A stretch of DNA of 64,000 bases from Symbiodinium natans. Taxonomy: Eukaryota > Sar > Dinophyceae > Suessiales > Symbiodiniaceae. Positions 29,947 through 40,536 of the stretch are shown one piece after another. The notes under the pieces are model-generated. The model worked only from the letters and a program-made list of their open reading frames with translations, made no database searches and was not told the origin of the DNA. The position numbers and the translations under genes are program-made. The stretch is from the NCBI GenBank assembly GCA_905221605.1, contig CAJNDS010002113.1, forward strand, positions 1,475,732 through 1,539,731, given 5' to 3'. The stretch's first letter is position 1, and the number at the start of each line of letters is the position of its first letter.

Positions 29947-32577
29947 GCCCGTGTACATCACTGAGCTGACGCAGCTCACAGATCGCGTGGCGCCCTTTCC
30001 CAGGGAGGCGGGCCCTGTGTGCGTTTAAGGCTTCGGGTTCAGGATTCAGGGTGGAGGCTTTGGGGTTTGGAGGTGGTAGGGGTTAATGTTGCACCCGCAA
30101 TATTCTAGGGGGACGCTATTATGAAAAGTTTTCCGGCTATTCAGGATCTGGACCCTTTGTTTTGGGGGTCCGCTATAATGAAAAGATTTCGGGCCGGGCC
30201 TGTTTTTTTGAGGGTGTCAGGAAGGCATAAGCTTCTCGAGAAAGAGAGATACTTGAAGCCTGAAGCCTCGACCTGTCCAGGATCTCCGACAATCTTCTTT
30301 TTTCAGGGCGCCTTTTCTTTATAAATTCCTTACTTAAAACTAGATGATTCCATAGGCGAATCATATCCGGAAAGGGGGTACCTTACGGAGGCCTCCGGAC
30401 ACACTTTAATACCTTTGTTTGGGGGCCCGCTATAATGCAAGTCTCCCGGGGCCAGGGGCTCAGTCCTTCGGTTTTCAGGAAGGCATAAGCTTTCTCGAGA
30501 AGGAGGGATACTTGAAGCCCTCCTCGACCTGTCCAGGATCTCCGACAATCTTCTTTTTTCAGGGCGCCTTTTCTGTATAAATTCCTTACTTAAAACTAGA
30601 TGATTCCATAGGCGAATCATATCCGGAAAGGGGGTACCTTACGGAGGCCTCCGGACACACTTTAATACCTTTGTTTGGGGGCTCGCTATAATGCAAGTCT
30701 CCCGGGGCCCGGGGCTCAGTCCTTCGGTTTTCAGGAAGGCATAAGCTTTCTCGAGAAGAAGGGATACTTGAAGCCTGAAGCCTCGACCTTTCCAGGGTCG
30801 CGGGGTAGCTTAGGGAGGCTCCGGACCCCCCCCCCCCCGACTGTTTGGGGTCTTTTTTTATTCAGGCTCGCGACTGTTGAGGGGGGGGGGGGGGGGGGGG
30901 GGGGGGTAACTAATTAAAGCAGGTCCAACATTAGGGTTCAGGGTTTAGGGTTTAGGGTTTAGGGTGGAGGATTTTTGGAGTTTACAGAGAATTGGGGTTT
31001 AGGGTTTGGGGTTTGAACTCGGGGTGTTGAGCTTGTCAAGCCCGTAGCCGATGCCGGCTAATTATAGCAAACTTGGTAGCCGGGTGGTGCCCTTTGCCCC
31101 TTTAGTGGCTCAAGGCTCCGTGATAAAGCGAGCAACCCAAACAGGGGTACCCCTAAACCCTAAAACCCTAAAACCCTGTACCCTAAACCCTCTATAAAAC
31201 CTTACACCCTGCTTCAAGAGAGCCCCAAAAGGGTCCCCGACTGTCGTTATTTTTCGTATGGTTACTGGGCTACCTACCACAAATTCCAAACCCCAAACCC
31301 TAATCCCTAAACCCTAAACCTTAAACCCTAAGCCCTAAACCCTAAAGCCCAAACCCTAAACCAGTGAAGTAAGGATCCGCTTTGAAGTTCCCTTTTTTCT
31401 CGTTCGGGGGAGGCGGCCGACGCCACCTTGAAGCAGGCCGGCCTGCACGCATGTGCATGCACAACCCGCTGTGAAAATAGGCTTTAGGGTCTAGGGTTTA
31501 GGGTTTAGGGTTTAGGGTTTGCGAGGCCGCAGTGTGACGATGGGCGCATGTCATGATGTGACGAGTGCAGGAGTGGCAGGGCAGCCGAAGCCAGCAAAAT
31601 GCGCTGGCAGCTGTTCAAGCGGCCGGGCTCATAGACAATCGTTTCTTCACGCGCAAGAATCAGTTGGCAGGACTGCGACACTTTCGCAGCCTACCTCACA
31701 GCTCTAATGCAGCTTCTTCTTGGGGATTTCTATCGTTGTGCTAGGGTTTACCCCGCGCAGGAGCTGCGTTCGAGGAGAGTTTGTTAGGAGGGATCAGGGC
31801 GCCTCGAAACTTCGAAGAACCCGCCTGGAACCCTATAAACCTTGTAATTATACAATTAGGGGGGGGGGGGGTACTCTATTCCCGATTCAGGACTGCTACT
31901 ATAGGGGGGGGGTCAACATCCCAACCTAAGCCCCAAGACCCTAAAGCAAGAATGGAACCCCGAAGCTCTCCCGAAACCTTAGGGTTTAGGGTCTACAAGC
32001 CAGAGCCCCAAAAGCCCCCAGGGTCGCCCTAAACCCTAAACCCTAAACCCTAAACCCTAAACCCTAAACCCTAAACCCTAAACCATAAACCCTCCAGCTG
32101 CAACTTCCAAGGCCGGCCTGCCAGAAGCACCCCACGCCGCGGCGTCGTTGGGCCAGGCCGGCTCTTGCGGAGAGGCTTAGGGTTTAGGGTTTAGGGTTTA
32201 GGGTTTAGGGTTTAGGGTTTAGGGTTTACGGTAATCAGGGTTTAGGGTTAACGTGGCTTAAAGTGAACCTTGTATACGGGGGTTGTGGGCACAGGGCTTT
32301 GATGGCCTCAGCAGTATGATGTGAGACCGCAGCCATATACGAAGAGGTGCCCCGTAGTGGGGCTATATACGCTGCATTGTAGGCTATGCGCTCCTTAGCG
32401 GCGGAGAGCACAGCAAGGTTCTGGTTTTTGGGTTTCGGATTTAGGCCTACTAAGCCTTAAACCCCCAAACCGTAAACCCTAAATCCCCTAAACTGCAAAG
32501 TGCTCGCCCTGCCAGGTTTACTGCGTCAACATCCCTGGTCATGGGCCTGTTGCTGTCAAGGTTCAGAGGCCAGAAGG
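29947..32577 (+). CDS. ABC1/UbiB-family kinase, middle exons
   Basis: Exons 29947-30007, 31413-31436, 32112-32156 and 32516 to about 32577. Spliced, they read PVYITELTQLTDRVAPFPRE, then AADATLKQAGLPEAPHAAAS, LGQVYCV and VAVKVQRP. These are consecutive family landmarks: the EL-xLxDRVPPFP segment that follows DLLP, the Ala-rich AAASLGQ loop that replaces the usual Gly-rich loop, and the VAVKVQRP lysine strand. They start exactly where the exon at 7214-7274 stops, so both parts probably form one protein despite 22.7 kb between. Later motifs (HxDPHPGN, DFG) were not found. Donors are GC at 30008, 31437 and 32157. The intron 30008-31412 holds a tandem repeat and a family 1 element. Confidence 0.88.
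30110..30840. repeat. Tandem repeat, unit about 255-259 bp, 2.7 copies
   Basis: GCTATAATG marks recur at 30170, 30429 and 30684; the units share CTCGAGAA, CTTCTTTTTTCAGGGCGCC and CCTTACGGAGGCCTCCGGAC. The third copy breaks off in a C run, followed by a run of about 26 G (30881-30906). Frames open across it are repeat shadows. Confidence 0.9.
31072..31275. mobile_element. Family 1 element with telomere-like insert
   Basis: CTTGGTAGCCGGGTGGTGCC ... GGTTACTGGGCTACC; CCCTAAA and CCCTAAAA units at 31150-31200 inside. Lies within the ABC1 intron 30008-31412. Confidence 0.85.
31437..32111 (+). other. Telomere-repeat-bearing intron of the ABC1 gene with 9-bp duplication
   Basis: GCCGGCCTG occurs at 31437-31445 and 32112-32120. 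Donor GC is the start of the left copy; acceptor AG is 32110-32111. TTTAGGG repeats lie near the 5' end (31495-31520) and CCCTAAA repeats near the 3' end (32030-32090). Contains a degraded family 2 element at 31828-31924. Confidence 0.85.
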
Positions 32578-33512
32578 GTTTTGGGTTTAGTTTTAGGGTT
32601 AAGGGTTTAGGGCTTGGGGTTGCGGTTTCGGGTTTAGGGTTTAGGGTTCAGGGTTCAAGGTTCAGGGTTCAGGGTTTTGGGTTCGGGATCTCTAGGGTGC
32701 TCACACAGTAGGGTCTCAGTCATTTGTGCCGTGCTGGCCTTCCCGGCTTGAAATCCAAGCTGTGTGAGGTATGGGTCGTTTCAGCCTGGGCTTTGACTGT
32801 TGGGGCCAAGTAGCTTGGGTTTAGGGTTTAGGGTCTAGGATTTAGGGTTTATAAAGATGATGTGGTGGACAAAGCCCCATTAAAACTGCGACTGCGTGGG
32901 CTCCTAACCTGAACGAAGCCCATGCAAAGAAATCCCTTCCCATCTCAAGCCGAAGGCGAATCAGCGCTAACTGTTATCCTCCAGCAAGAAGCCTGAGACT
33001 AGACGATGTGATTCTATCTTGTTGCAAGGTCTATTTTGAGGTTGTAGGACTGTCCCGAGCTCAAGTAGCCCCTACCCAAGGATCAAGGGCCAAACAAGGC
33101 CTTATTGGCCGTTGCTTTGATTTGGGGGCGGGTGGGGGGAGCGGGGGGGGGGGGGGGGGGGGCGGGAAGAGGGGGGGTGGGGTAACGAAGAAAGCCCTAA
33201 CCCTAAACCCTAAATCCTAGACCCTAAACCCTAAACCCTAAACCCTAAACCCTAAACCTGTTTGCCCCACACACTAGAAAGCCAAGATGTTGGTGGAGTC
33301 TCACTAAAGCCCTGAGCATCTTGAGTTCCCCACGCCGAGATCCGCAATCCCCTCAGCCTCCACAAAACAAGGGGGGTTTAGGGTTTAGGGTCTAGGGTTG
33401 GAGTTCTCCAAATTAATATTCCCTTTTGGGGTGCAGGTTTGTGCTCACGGTGTCAGGCCTTTAGTGAGTTTAGGGTTTTGTTTTTTGTTTGGGCGGTTCT
33501 TTTGCGTTTGGG

Positions 33513-33592
33513 ATTGGGATGTTCCCCCTCATACTAGCAGTCCTTAATCGGGATTATAGTAGGAGGTACTTTAGTATGAGGGGGCACATCCC
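33513..33592. mobile_element. Family 2 element, internally shortened
   Basis: ATTGGGATGTTCCCCCTCAT ... ATGAGGGGGCACATCCC; TTTAGGG repeats start at its right end. Confidence 0.85.
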
Positions 33593-33597
33593 CAGGG

Positions 33598-33682
33598 TTT
33601 AGGGTTTAGGGTTTAGGGTTTAGGGTTTAGGGTTTAGGGTTTAGGGTTTAGGGTTTAGGGTTTAGGGTTTAGGGTTTAGGGT
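33598..33682. repeat. TTTAGGG array
   Basis: Twelve units lying between two hairpin elements. Confidence 0.95.
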
Positions 33683-33775
33683 AACTGTACTTATACCTGT
33701 ACCACTTCAGGGGCTGATAAGTGGGTTATAAGTGCAGTTATAATTGGTTAGTAAGTACCACGAACCTCCGAGTAG
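33682..33775. mobile_element. Family 10 element, left-truncated
   Basis: TAACTGTACTTATACCTGTA ... TAAGTACCACGAACCTCC, matching the right three quarters of 660-786. The left part is replaced by the TTTAGGG array. Confidence 0.7.
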
Positions 33776-34290
33776 AAGACGCTAAGGGCTCGAAGCCCTA
33801 AGGAGTAGTCCTATCATGCCCAGCAGCTACCGTTTTAGGGTTTAGGGTTTAGGGTTTAGGGTGTAGGGTTTAGGGGTTAGGGTTTATTAAGGTTTTGAAA
33901 AGCAACCCCTTTCGTCTCCAAGGACTTAGGTTACACTTCAACTTAAAGTTCAACCCCCCTCTTGCAGCAAAACATGCTGTATCCATCTCTAAAACCCCCC
34001 TAAACATGAAACACCCGCACAAAATTCCTTGGACAACTCCAAGCCCTCTCGAAAGTCTCACAATAAACATGTTGAGGATAGCCTTCACGAATGCGTTTAA
34101 ACAACCCTACAACTCTGAACCCTACACCCTAAACCCTATAAACCCTAAACCCTAAACCCTAAACCCTAAACCCTAAACCCTAAACCCTAAACCCTAAACC
34201 CTAAACCCTAAACCCTAAACCCTAGCCCTAAACCCTAAACCCCATAAACAGCCCTGAACTCAAAAAAAAAACCGTGGGCTCAAGTTGCAG

Positions 34291-34351
34291 GGCATGTTGC
34301 CAAAGGCCACTGGGGGAGTTGTCGAAGACAACGTTGCCCCTGCGGCCTGCG
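34291..34351 (+). CDS. Short exon, unidentified
   Basis: GMLPKATGGVVEDNVAPAAC between TTGCAG and GTGACC. Preceded by CCCTAAA repeats (34135-34250). Confidence 0.5.
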
Positions 34352-34602
34352 GTGACCGATAGCCCTTGTTAGGGGTGAGTCCTGAAGGGTTATACGAGCT
34401 GTGTATGGTTTCAAGGTTTCGGGTTTCGGGTTAGGGTTAGGGTTTCCTGCGTTTATTATGGGGTGATGGGGTTATAAGGCTTGAGGGTTCCAGGGTTCTA
34501 GGGATATGGGGTTTAAGGCAGTCGTATGGTTGAGCTACTCGAAGCCCAACTACGTGGGAATAGCATGCCTTGTGACTCCACTGTCTCTGTACACTTATGC
34601 AG

Positions 34603-35069
34603 AACAACTCCATGACCCTAGCCCAGTTCCTGGGGTTTCGGGGCCGTAGACCTTCACTCCTTCCCGCGCAGCCCCCATGGGATAAGATGCAGCAACATGG
34701 AGCCAACTCCACTCGTCCGGTCACAGGGCTCGTGTCACAGACAGGGCGGCAGTTCATGCGCAAGGGAAGCTTCATCGCCGGGATTGGTGACCAGATGGTG
34801 AGCTCATCCCTGAAGCCCCGCACCTTGCAGAAGAGCGTCTCAGAAACCTAGCAGCTGAATTGAGTACACCTTGCACATGTTGGGGGATGCTGCAATCCCC
34901 TAATGGACCTGAAAGTGTACACTTCTTTTGTGGGGTTATGAGCTCGGCAACTAAGGACACCGTCCTCCTGCCGCCACTGAAGCCGAATCCTGGCCGCCCC
35001 TCTACCGTGGCAAGAAGGGAGAACCGTCGCAGGCAGATGCTGGCAGACCAGATGCTTGTGCTTTTTTAG
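34603..35069 (+). CDS. Two exons split by a family 11 introner, unidentified protein
   Basis: Exon 34603-34842 reads NNSMTLAQFLGFRGRRPSLL onward to TLQKSVS; exon 34956 on continues in phase with DTVLLPPLKPNPGRP and ends at TAG 35067-35069 or at a GT donor at 35058. Without splicing the first frame stops in the element at 34849. The product is basic and Ser/Pro-rich; family not recognised. Confidence 0.65.
34843..34955 (+). mobile_element. Introner, family 11
   Basis: Near-duplication GAAAC / GACAC at 34843 and 34956; element CTAGCAGCTGAATTGAGTAC ... GGCAACTAAG. The arms GTACACCTTGCAC and GTGTACACTTC are partly complementary. Homologous to 6350-6512, where the right half is telomere-like repeat. 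Confidence 0.8.
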
Positions 35070-35281
35070 GGTTTAGGGTTTAGGGTTCTGTGTTTTGAAG
35101 ATTCTAACTCGTGCGACTTGCAACGGGTAATATCTCTCCTTATAAGGCTCCAAGAGCTCGTATTTCTAGGTCTTTCCTGATATGAAAGGCTCTTTGGGGG
35201 CTATTTTGGGCCTAAGACAACAAAGCAGGTTGCCATTTCATCTCGTGCTACTTGCAACTGGTCATATTTTCTAAGATTCAG

Positions 35282-35500
35282 ACAGCAAAGGATGATCGAG
35301 CGGACGGAGAGGTCCGAGATCGTCGCGGAAGCTGGGCTCGTCGCGGATCGACTCGACAGCTTCGAGGTCCTCTCGGAAGCCTTCGGCAACGATGTGCTTT
35401 GGGGGCAAGTTCTGGCTGGCTCTTCGTAGGGAATCGTCGTAGGGAATGAGGGCCCCTATGTGATCCCTTAAAGGGTATGAATATGTGAAAGAGAAATATA

Positions 35501-35534
<34 letters not shown>

Positions 35535-35640
35535 CATGTATATATATAGGGCCATCATTCCCTCATTCCCTACTAAGAACCAGGGGGCAAGTTTCAGACA
35601 CTGCTTTAAGCGGCCCTGTATTGTCAACCCCTCAACCCTC
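35282..35640 (+). CDS. Exon pair around a family 4 introner, unidentified
   Basis: From 35282 the frame reads QQRMIERTERSEIVAEAGLV then ADRLDSFEVLSEAFGNDVLW; after the element it can resume near 35584 (GQVSDTALSGP). Acidic, helical; family not recognised. The exact donor within the repeated GGGGGCAAGTT is unclear. Confidence 0.5.
35401..35593. mobile_element. Family 4 introner with AT expansion and 11-bp duplication
   Basis: GGGGGCAAGTT at 35401-35411 and 35583-35593 flanks CTGGCTGGCTCTTCGTAGGG ... TTCCCTACTAAGAACCA. A TA microsatellite (35500-35548) has expanded the loop. Confidence 0.8.
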
Positions 35641-35811
35641 ATTCTCAAGTCAAGCCTCACCAGACAACCAGGCAACCTCACCCTAGACCCCAGACCCGAA
35701 ACCCTAAACTAACCCTAAACCCTAAACCCTAAACCCTAAACCCTAAGCCCTAAACCTTAAACCCTAAACCCTAAACCCTAAACCGAACAAGTGTAGGATC
35801 ATCTTGCCAAG

Positions 35812-38304
35812 GTCCGGGGCGTTACGGATCGCCTGGAGGACATGGCGCGCAGCATCCGCTTCGAGAACTGGCGGTCCAAGCAGGAGGCGGGAGCAGGGGC
35901 TGTGAGCACCGTTTCCTTTGCAGAGGGTTTATCGGGTTTGTCCCCCTGGGGGGTTCATAGGCTTTGTAGGGTTTGTAGGCTTTGTAGGGTTTATAGGGTT
36001 TATAGGGTCTACAGGATTTATAGGGTTTGTAGGGTTTATAGGGTTTGTGGGGTTTATAGGGTCTATGGGTTGTATAGGGTTGAGGGTGTAGGAGTTGGGG
36101 TTTGGTGTTCAGGGTTTCGGGTTTGGGGTTTGGGGGTTGGGTTTTGTGCGCAACCCAAGACCCTGAAAGACTCCAAGAGCTCCCAGGCATGCACCTGTAT
36201 ATGTGTTTAGGGTTTAGGGTTTAGGGTTTAGGGTTTAGGGTTTAGGGTTTAGGGTTTAGGGTTTAGGGTTATGAATGAAGTAGGGTTTATATTACTGCTA
36301 TTGGTGAGTGTTTCTAAGGATCCTTTTTTCAATATTGGTGAGTGTATATACTTGGTGTCCTTTTGGGGATACAAGGGAAAAACCCTACTTCATATGTGTT
36401 CCATACTCGGAAGGCCCCTGGATATTTAGAATTCCCCTTGTTGGGTTTAAGAGGATCCTATTTCGGAATATTTTTAAGAGGCTTTTAAGAGCCATCCTGG
36501 CATATCTACTGGCGAGTGTATATGTAACTTCATATAGCATACTGGCGAGAGTATTTTACTAAGAACAAGTTTTATATCATGTTCTATACATGCATACATA
36601 CATAACTATATAAATATATATATATATAGAGTTAAATCGGTAGACAGCTCGACGAGTAGTCAGGGCGAGTAGATAAGTACAGGTAGCTGGACAGTTTTCT
36701 CTCTCTCTCTCTCTCTCGCTCTGTCTCTCTCTCTCTCTCTCTCTCTGTGCACATTGCCTCTGGCACAGAGGTACCTTACACAAGCCTTCCGAAGGTGCTG
36801 TAAATGGATTGAGAAGTCTGTTGGGCACTTGAAACCCTCTTGAAAGTGCCTACCTTAAGTTTTAGGTTCAGGGTTTAGGGTTTAGGATATAGGGTTTAGG
36901 GTTTATGAGGTATGAGGTTTAGGGTTTAGGGTTTAGGGTTTAGGGTTTAGGGTTTAGGGTTTAGGGTTTAGGGTTTAGGGTTTAGGGGACAAAGCCCCAA
37001 AACCCAGAAAACTCGGCCACTTCCCCAACCAGGAGAAGGAGCGCAAGCGCCGGGAGGAGGAGAAGCGGCTCCAGGAGGAGGAGAAGCGCAAGGTCCAGGG
37101 GTTTAGGGTTTAGGGTTTAGGGTTTAGGGTTTAGGGTTTAGGGTTTAAGGTTTAGGGTTTAGGGTTTAGGGTTTAGGGTTAGGGTTTAGGCTTTGAAGGG
37201 TGGGGGTCGAGGATCTGGGGTGCGTGGCCTTGCATGTCTGATTTCAGGGTCTAGTAAGTCTAGTATATCGCAGGGTGTGAATCGCGAGCCTCTATACCGG
37301 CTCCCCCTCATACTAACCCCGCCCCTACCCCCCTACTATTGCATACTCTCAGTATCATTATATTAGTAGAGAAATAGTAAGGCAAAAAGTTTTTGATATG
37401 AGGGGGCGGGGAGGGAGGGTTCAATGCTTGAAGGAAGGAAGGAAGGGTTTAATTAGGGTTTAGGGTTTAGGGTTTAGGGTTTAGGGTTTAGGGTTTAGGG
37501 TTTAGGGTTCAGGGGAAATTGCCGGCTCAGGAACGTCCCTCCATGAACAAAGACGCCTGCCCAGGCCCGCAAGCGAGAGCAGGAGGCTGCGGACCCGAAG
37601 AAGAAGGCGCGAGGGGTAGGGTTTAGGGTTTAGGGTTCAAGGTTCAAGGTTCAGGGTTTAGGGTATTTAGGGTTTAGGATTTAGGGTTTAGGGTTAAGGT
37701 TTTAGGGTTTAGGGTTTAGGGGCAAGGGTCTAGGGTTCAGGGTTTAGGGTTTAGGGTTCAGCGTTTAGGGGAGCGGTTGCCGGATCTCAAATGTTTCACA
37801 CCTGAGGCTCTAGCTAGAAAAGCCTATACACACCTGGTAGCCCTGTGGTGCCCTCTTGCCCTTTTGGTGGTTCGAGGTTCCCTGAATTATATAAAGTATG
37901 CAAAGTAACCAACCGCAAAAAAGGTATCCTCATCATAATATGGTCACTGAGCTACCATTCATATACAGGGTGACTGTGCACCCATACATCATGTACCTTC
38001 CGCAAAGGGTGTATAGCTTAGACTATGTGGGGCTTTTCAAGGGCCTCTACAGAGCAGAAACTCCCAACGCAGGCCCCCACTCCCTAAACTCAAGCTCCTG
38101 AACAACAAGGAAGAGAATAGGGTTTAGGGTTTAGGGTTCCAGGATTTAGGGTTTAGGGTTGAGGGTTTAGCCCGAAATTCGGCTTCTTTAGACGCCACAG
38201 GTGGCCCTGCGCATCGAGAACCGGCGACGCTTCGACGGGGACGTCGCGAAAGCGACGATTCCAATGCACCCCGTAGAGGCGCTCGCACGGGTTCCGGAAG
38301 AAAA
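35812..38304 (+). CDS. Four exons of a coiled-coil-containing protein, unidentified
   Basis: Exons 35812-35901 (VTDRLEDMARSIRFENWRSK), 37033 to about 37097 (EKERKRREEEKRLQEEEKRK), 37565 to about 37612 (ARKREQEAADPKKKAR) and 38201-38304 (VALRIENRRRFDGDVAKATI). All start and can end in phase 0 with AG before and GT or GG after, so they can be read as one protein. The second and third are highly charged Lys/Arg/Glu helices typical of coiled coils. Each lies between CCCTAAA or unique sequence on the left and TTTAGGG on the right. Function unknown. Confidence 0.55.
36693..36747. repeat. CT microsatellite
   Basis: CT units interrupted by CGCTCTGT, preceded by a TA run at 36613-36630. Confidence 0.95.
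37834..37956. mobile_element. Family 1 element
   Basis: CTGGTAGCCCTGTGGTGCCC ... TGGTCACTGAGCTACC, plain form without telomere-like array. Confidence 0.8.
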
Positions 38305-38410
38305 GGGTTTAGGGTTTAGGGTTTAGGGTTTAGGGTTTAGGGTTTAGGGTTTAGGGTTTAGGGTTTAGGGTTTAGGGTTTAGGGTTTAGGGTTTAGGGTT
38401 TAGGGTTTAG
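38304..38410. repeat. TTTAGGG array
   Basis: About 15 perfect units directly after the exon ending at 38304. Confidence 0.95.
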
Positions 38411-38835
38411 TGATGATCAAGCCCCAAGACCGCTAAAAGGAAGCAAGAATTAACTCGCTCCGTAGAAACTTACGGGTTCTTGGTAGGGAGTTAAGGCAAT
38501 GTAGTGTCGCAATATTGGGGGTTCAGGGTTCGGGTTTATGGTTCAGGGTTTAGGGTTCAGGGCAACTCCTCTCAGGGGGCCTTTCTCTCTGTGGCGCTTA
38601 GAGGGCTCAATGAGACACTCTTTAGGTTTTAGTTTTTGGCCGGCAGTAGGGCACCCAAGAACCTCCCGCAACCCGGTCGGGGTTTAGGGTTTCGATGGCC
38701 TTAGACTCTAGACCTAAACCTTTAACTTAAAAACCCCACACCCTGAACCTGTAAACACCCTACCCTAAAATTTGATAAGCTCTATATGTATATGTGTATG
38801 AGCCTTAAACCTGAAGCCTTAAACCTGAAAATGTT

Positions 38836-39412
38836 ATGCCTTGTAAACCTTATAAACCCTATAAACCTTACAGACCCTATAAACCTTATAAACCCTATAA
38901 ACATCCAAATCTTATACACCCTATAAACCTTATAAGCCTTATCAACCTTATAAACCTTAAAAACCTTACACATCTCATAAATCCTATAAACCTTATAAAC
39001 CTATTAAACCTCATAAACATTATGAACCTTGCAAACCTTATGAACCTAATTAATCTTAAAGACCTTTTAAACCTCAACCCCATAAACCTTATGAACCTTA
39101 TAAGCCCCATAAACCTTTACATCCTTATGAACCTAATAAACCTCATAAACCTTAACATCCTCATGAGCCTTTAAACTTTATAAACCGTATAGACCTTTAA
39201 CACCTTATAAGCCTTAAACCTTAAAAACCTTAAAAAAACCCAAACCCCAAACCCCAAACCCCAAACCCCAAACCCCCAAACCCCAAACCCCCAAACCCCC
39301 AAACCCCCAAACCCCAAACCCCAAACCCCAAACCCCAAACCCCAAACCCCAAACCCCAAACCCCAAACCCCAAACCCCAAACCCCAAACCCCAAACCCCA
39401 AACCCCAAACCC
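38836..39412. repeat. CCTTATAAA-type and CCCCAAA arrays
   Basis: About 40 degenerate units AACCTTATAAACC-like (38836-39235), then some 24 CCCCAAA units (39240-39412), ahead of the exon at 39459. The open frames here are repeat translations. Confidence 0.9.
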
Positions 39413-39458
39413 TGAACAAACCTTACAAGCTTTAAACCTTAAACATCTTATTCCCCAG

Positions 39459-39524
39459 GTGGATGGGCCCTCGGGTCGCGAGACGGTGTCCCTGGTGGAC
39501 GTGGCTTACTTCGCCTTTAGTTGA
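39459..39524 (+). CDS. Short exon, possibly terminal
   Basis: VDGPSGRETVSLVDVAYFAF then TGA at 39522-39524; alternatively it ends earlier at a donor. AG at 39457-39458. Could continue the preceding coiled-coil gene. Confidence 0.5.
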   Translation: MDGPSGRETVSLVDVAYFAFS

Positions 39525-39705
39525 ACTTTAAGTTTTTCCGGGTTTCCTTATATTTAGTAGGAATAATAAAGGTTTACCTCTTGTTTGAGCTTTTTGGGGT
39601 TTCCTTATATTTAGTAGGAATAAAGGTTAACATCTTTTTTGAGCTTTTTGGAGTTTCCTGATTAATTAATTGGAATAATAAAGGGTAACCTATTCTTTCC
39701 TCTTG
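39525..39705. repeat. Three tandem units of about 60 bp
   Basis: GAGCTTTTTGGGGTTTCCTT-type units each ending AATAAAGGTTTACC or similar, ahead of the exon at 39723. Confidence 0.8.
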
Positions 39706-39722
39706 GTCATTGGAGAAGTAAG

Positions 39723-39779
39723 GTGGAGAACCTGCAGAGCCGGTGTCTGCAGCTCCGAGGAGCTTCCAGGGGGCCTCCC
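39723..39779 (+). CDS. Short exon, unidentified
   Basis: VENLQSRCLQLRGASRGPP, AG at 39721-39722, GT at 39780. GGGGTTT and TTTAGGG repeats follow. Confidence 0.45.
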
Positions 39780-40169
39780 GTTTTGTTTGGGGTTTGGGGT
39801 TTGGGGTTTAGGGTTTGGGGTTTGGGGTTTAGGGTTTAGGGTTTAGGGTTCAGGGTTGAGGTGTTCAAATTTGGGTTTAGGATTGCAGGTTTCGGGCTGG
39901 AAGAGAGGGGACCAGACTCAAATACAATCTTAGCATCGATTGGGGGCTAGCCTTATGCAACTCGCTCTACGCGAAGAGCACGGGACCTCAAAACCTCAAA
40001 ACCCTAAACTCCATAAACCCTAAACCTGTGGGCTTTGAGGATTTCGTTCTTATCTCCCGAGACCTATGGTACAACGTACAGGCCCCCTCATAATGTCGGC
40101 CCTTGCTGATTCTAAGGGAAAACTGGCCCACATGAGGGCCATACCCGGTTGTTCCGCAAGGCCAGACAT

Positions 40170-40299
40170 CTTGTTAGCCCAGTGGTACTGTGCCCTTCGG
40201 GGTTAAGGTTTAGGGTTTAGGTTTTTTGGTTCTAGGTTTCCATATAAAATAACCCCAAAAAGGGCACGCAGACTATCATATGGTTACTGGGCTACCAAG
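40170..40299. mobile_element. Family 1 element with TTTAGGG in the left arm
   Basis: CTTGTTAGCCCAGTGGTACT ... ATGGTTACTGGGCTACCAAG. TTAAGGTTTAGGGTTTAGG replaces part of the pyrimidine tract; flanks ACAT/GCAT resemble a duplication. Confidence 0.8.
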
Positions 40300-40447
40300 G
40301 CATTGGGGTTCTTCTATCAAGGATCCCCTGCCACCTACATGTCCCCGACGCCCATCCGAAGCTCTGAGCCTTGAGCCCAACACCCTAAACCCTAAACCCT
40401 TAAACCCTAAACCCTAAACCCTAAACCCTAAACCCTTGCACGGGGAG

Positions 40448-40536
40448 GAAAGGCCGGTATCGAGGCCTTCATCGACATGGTCCGCACGCGGGAGGAGCGC
40501 GAGGCCATAAACCCGAGGAAGCTTCGCGAAATCTGG
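40448..40536 (+). CDS. Exon, unidentified
   Basis: KAGIEAFIDMVRTREEREAI then NPRKLREIW, between CCCTAAA and TTTAGGG arrays; donor GT at 40537. Helical. Confidence 0.6.

Larger units (their letters stand above)
30008..31412 (+). other. Telomere-repeat-bearing intron of the ABC1 gene with 9-bp flanking duplication
   Basis: GGGAGGCGG occurs at 30003-30011 and 31408-31416. Donor GC at 30008 and acceptor AG at 31411-31412 fall at matching places in the two copies, so splicing restores one copy and the frame. Confidence 0.8.

Noticed and set aside
30121-30917. Overlapping frames on both strands in the 255-bp tandem repeat
   Set aside because: They follow the repeat period, end at homopolymer runs and lie inside an ABC1 intron.
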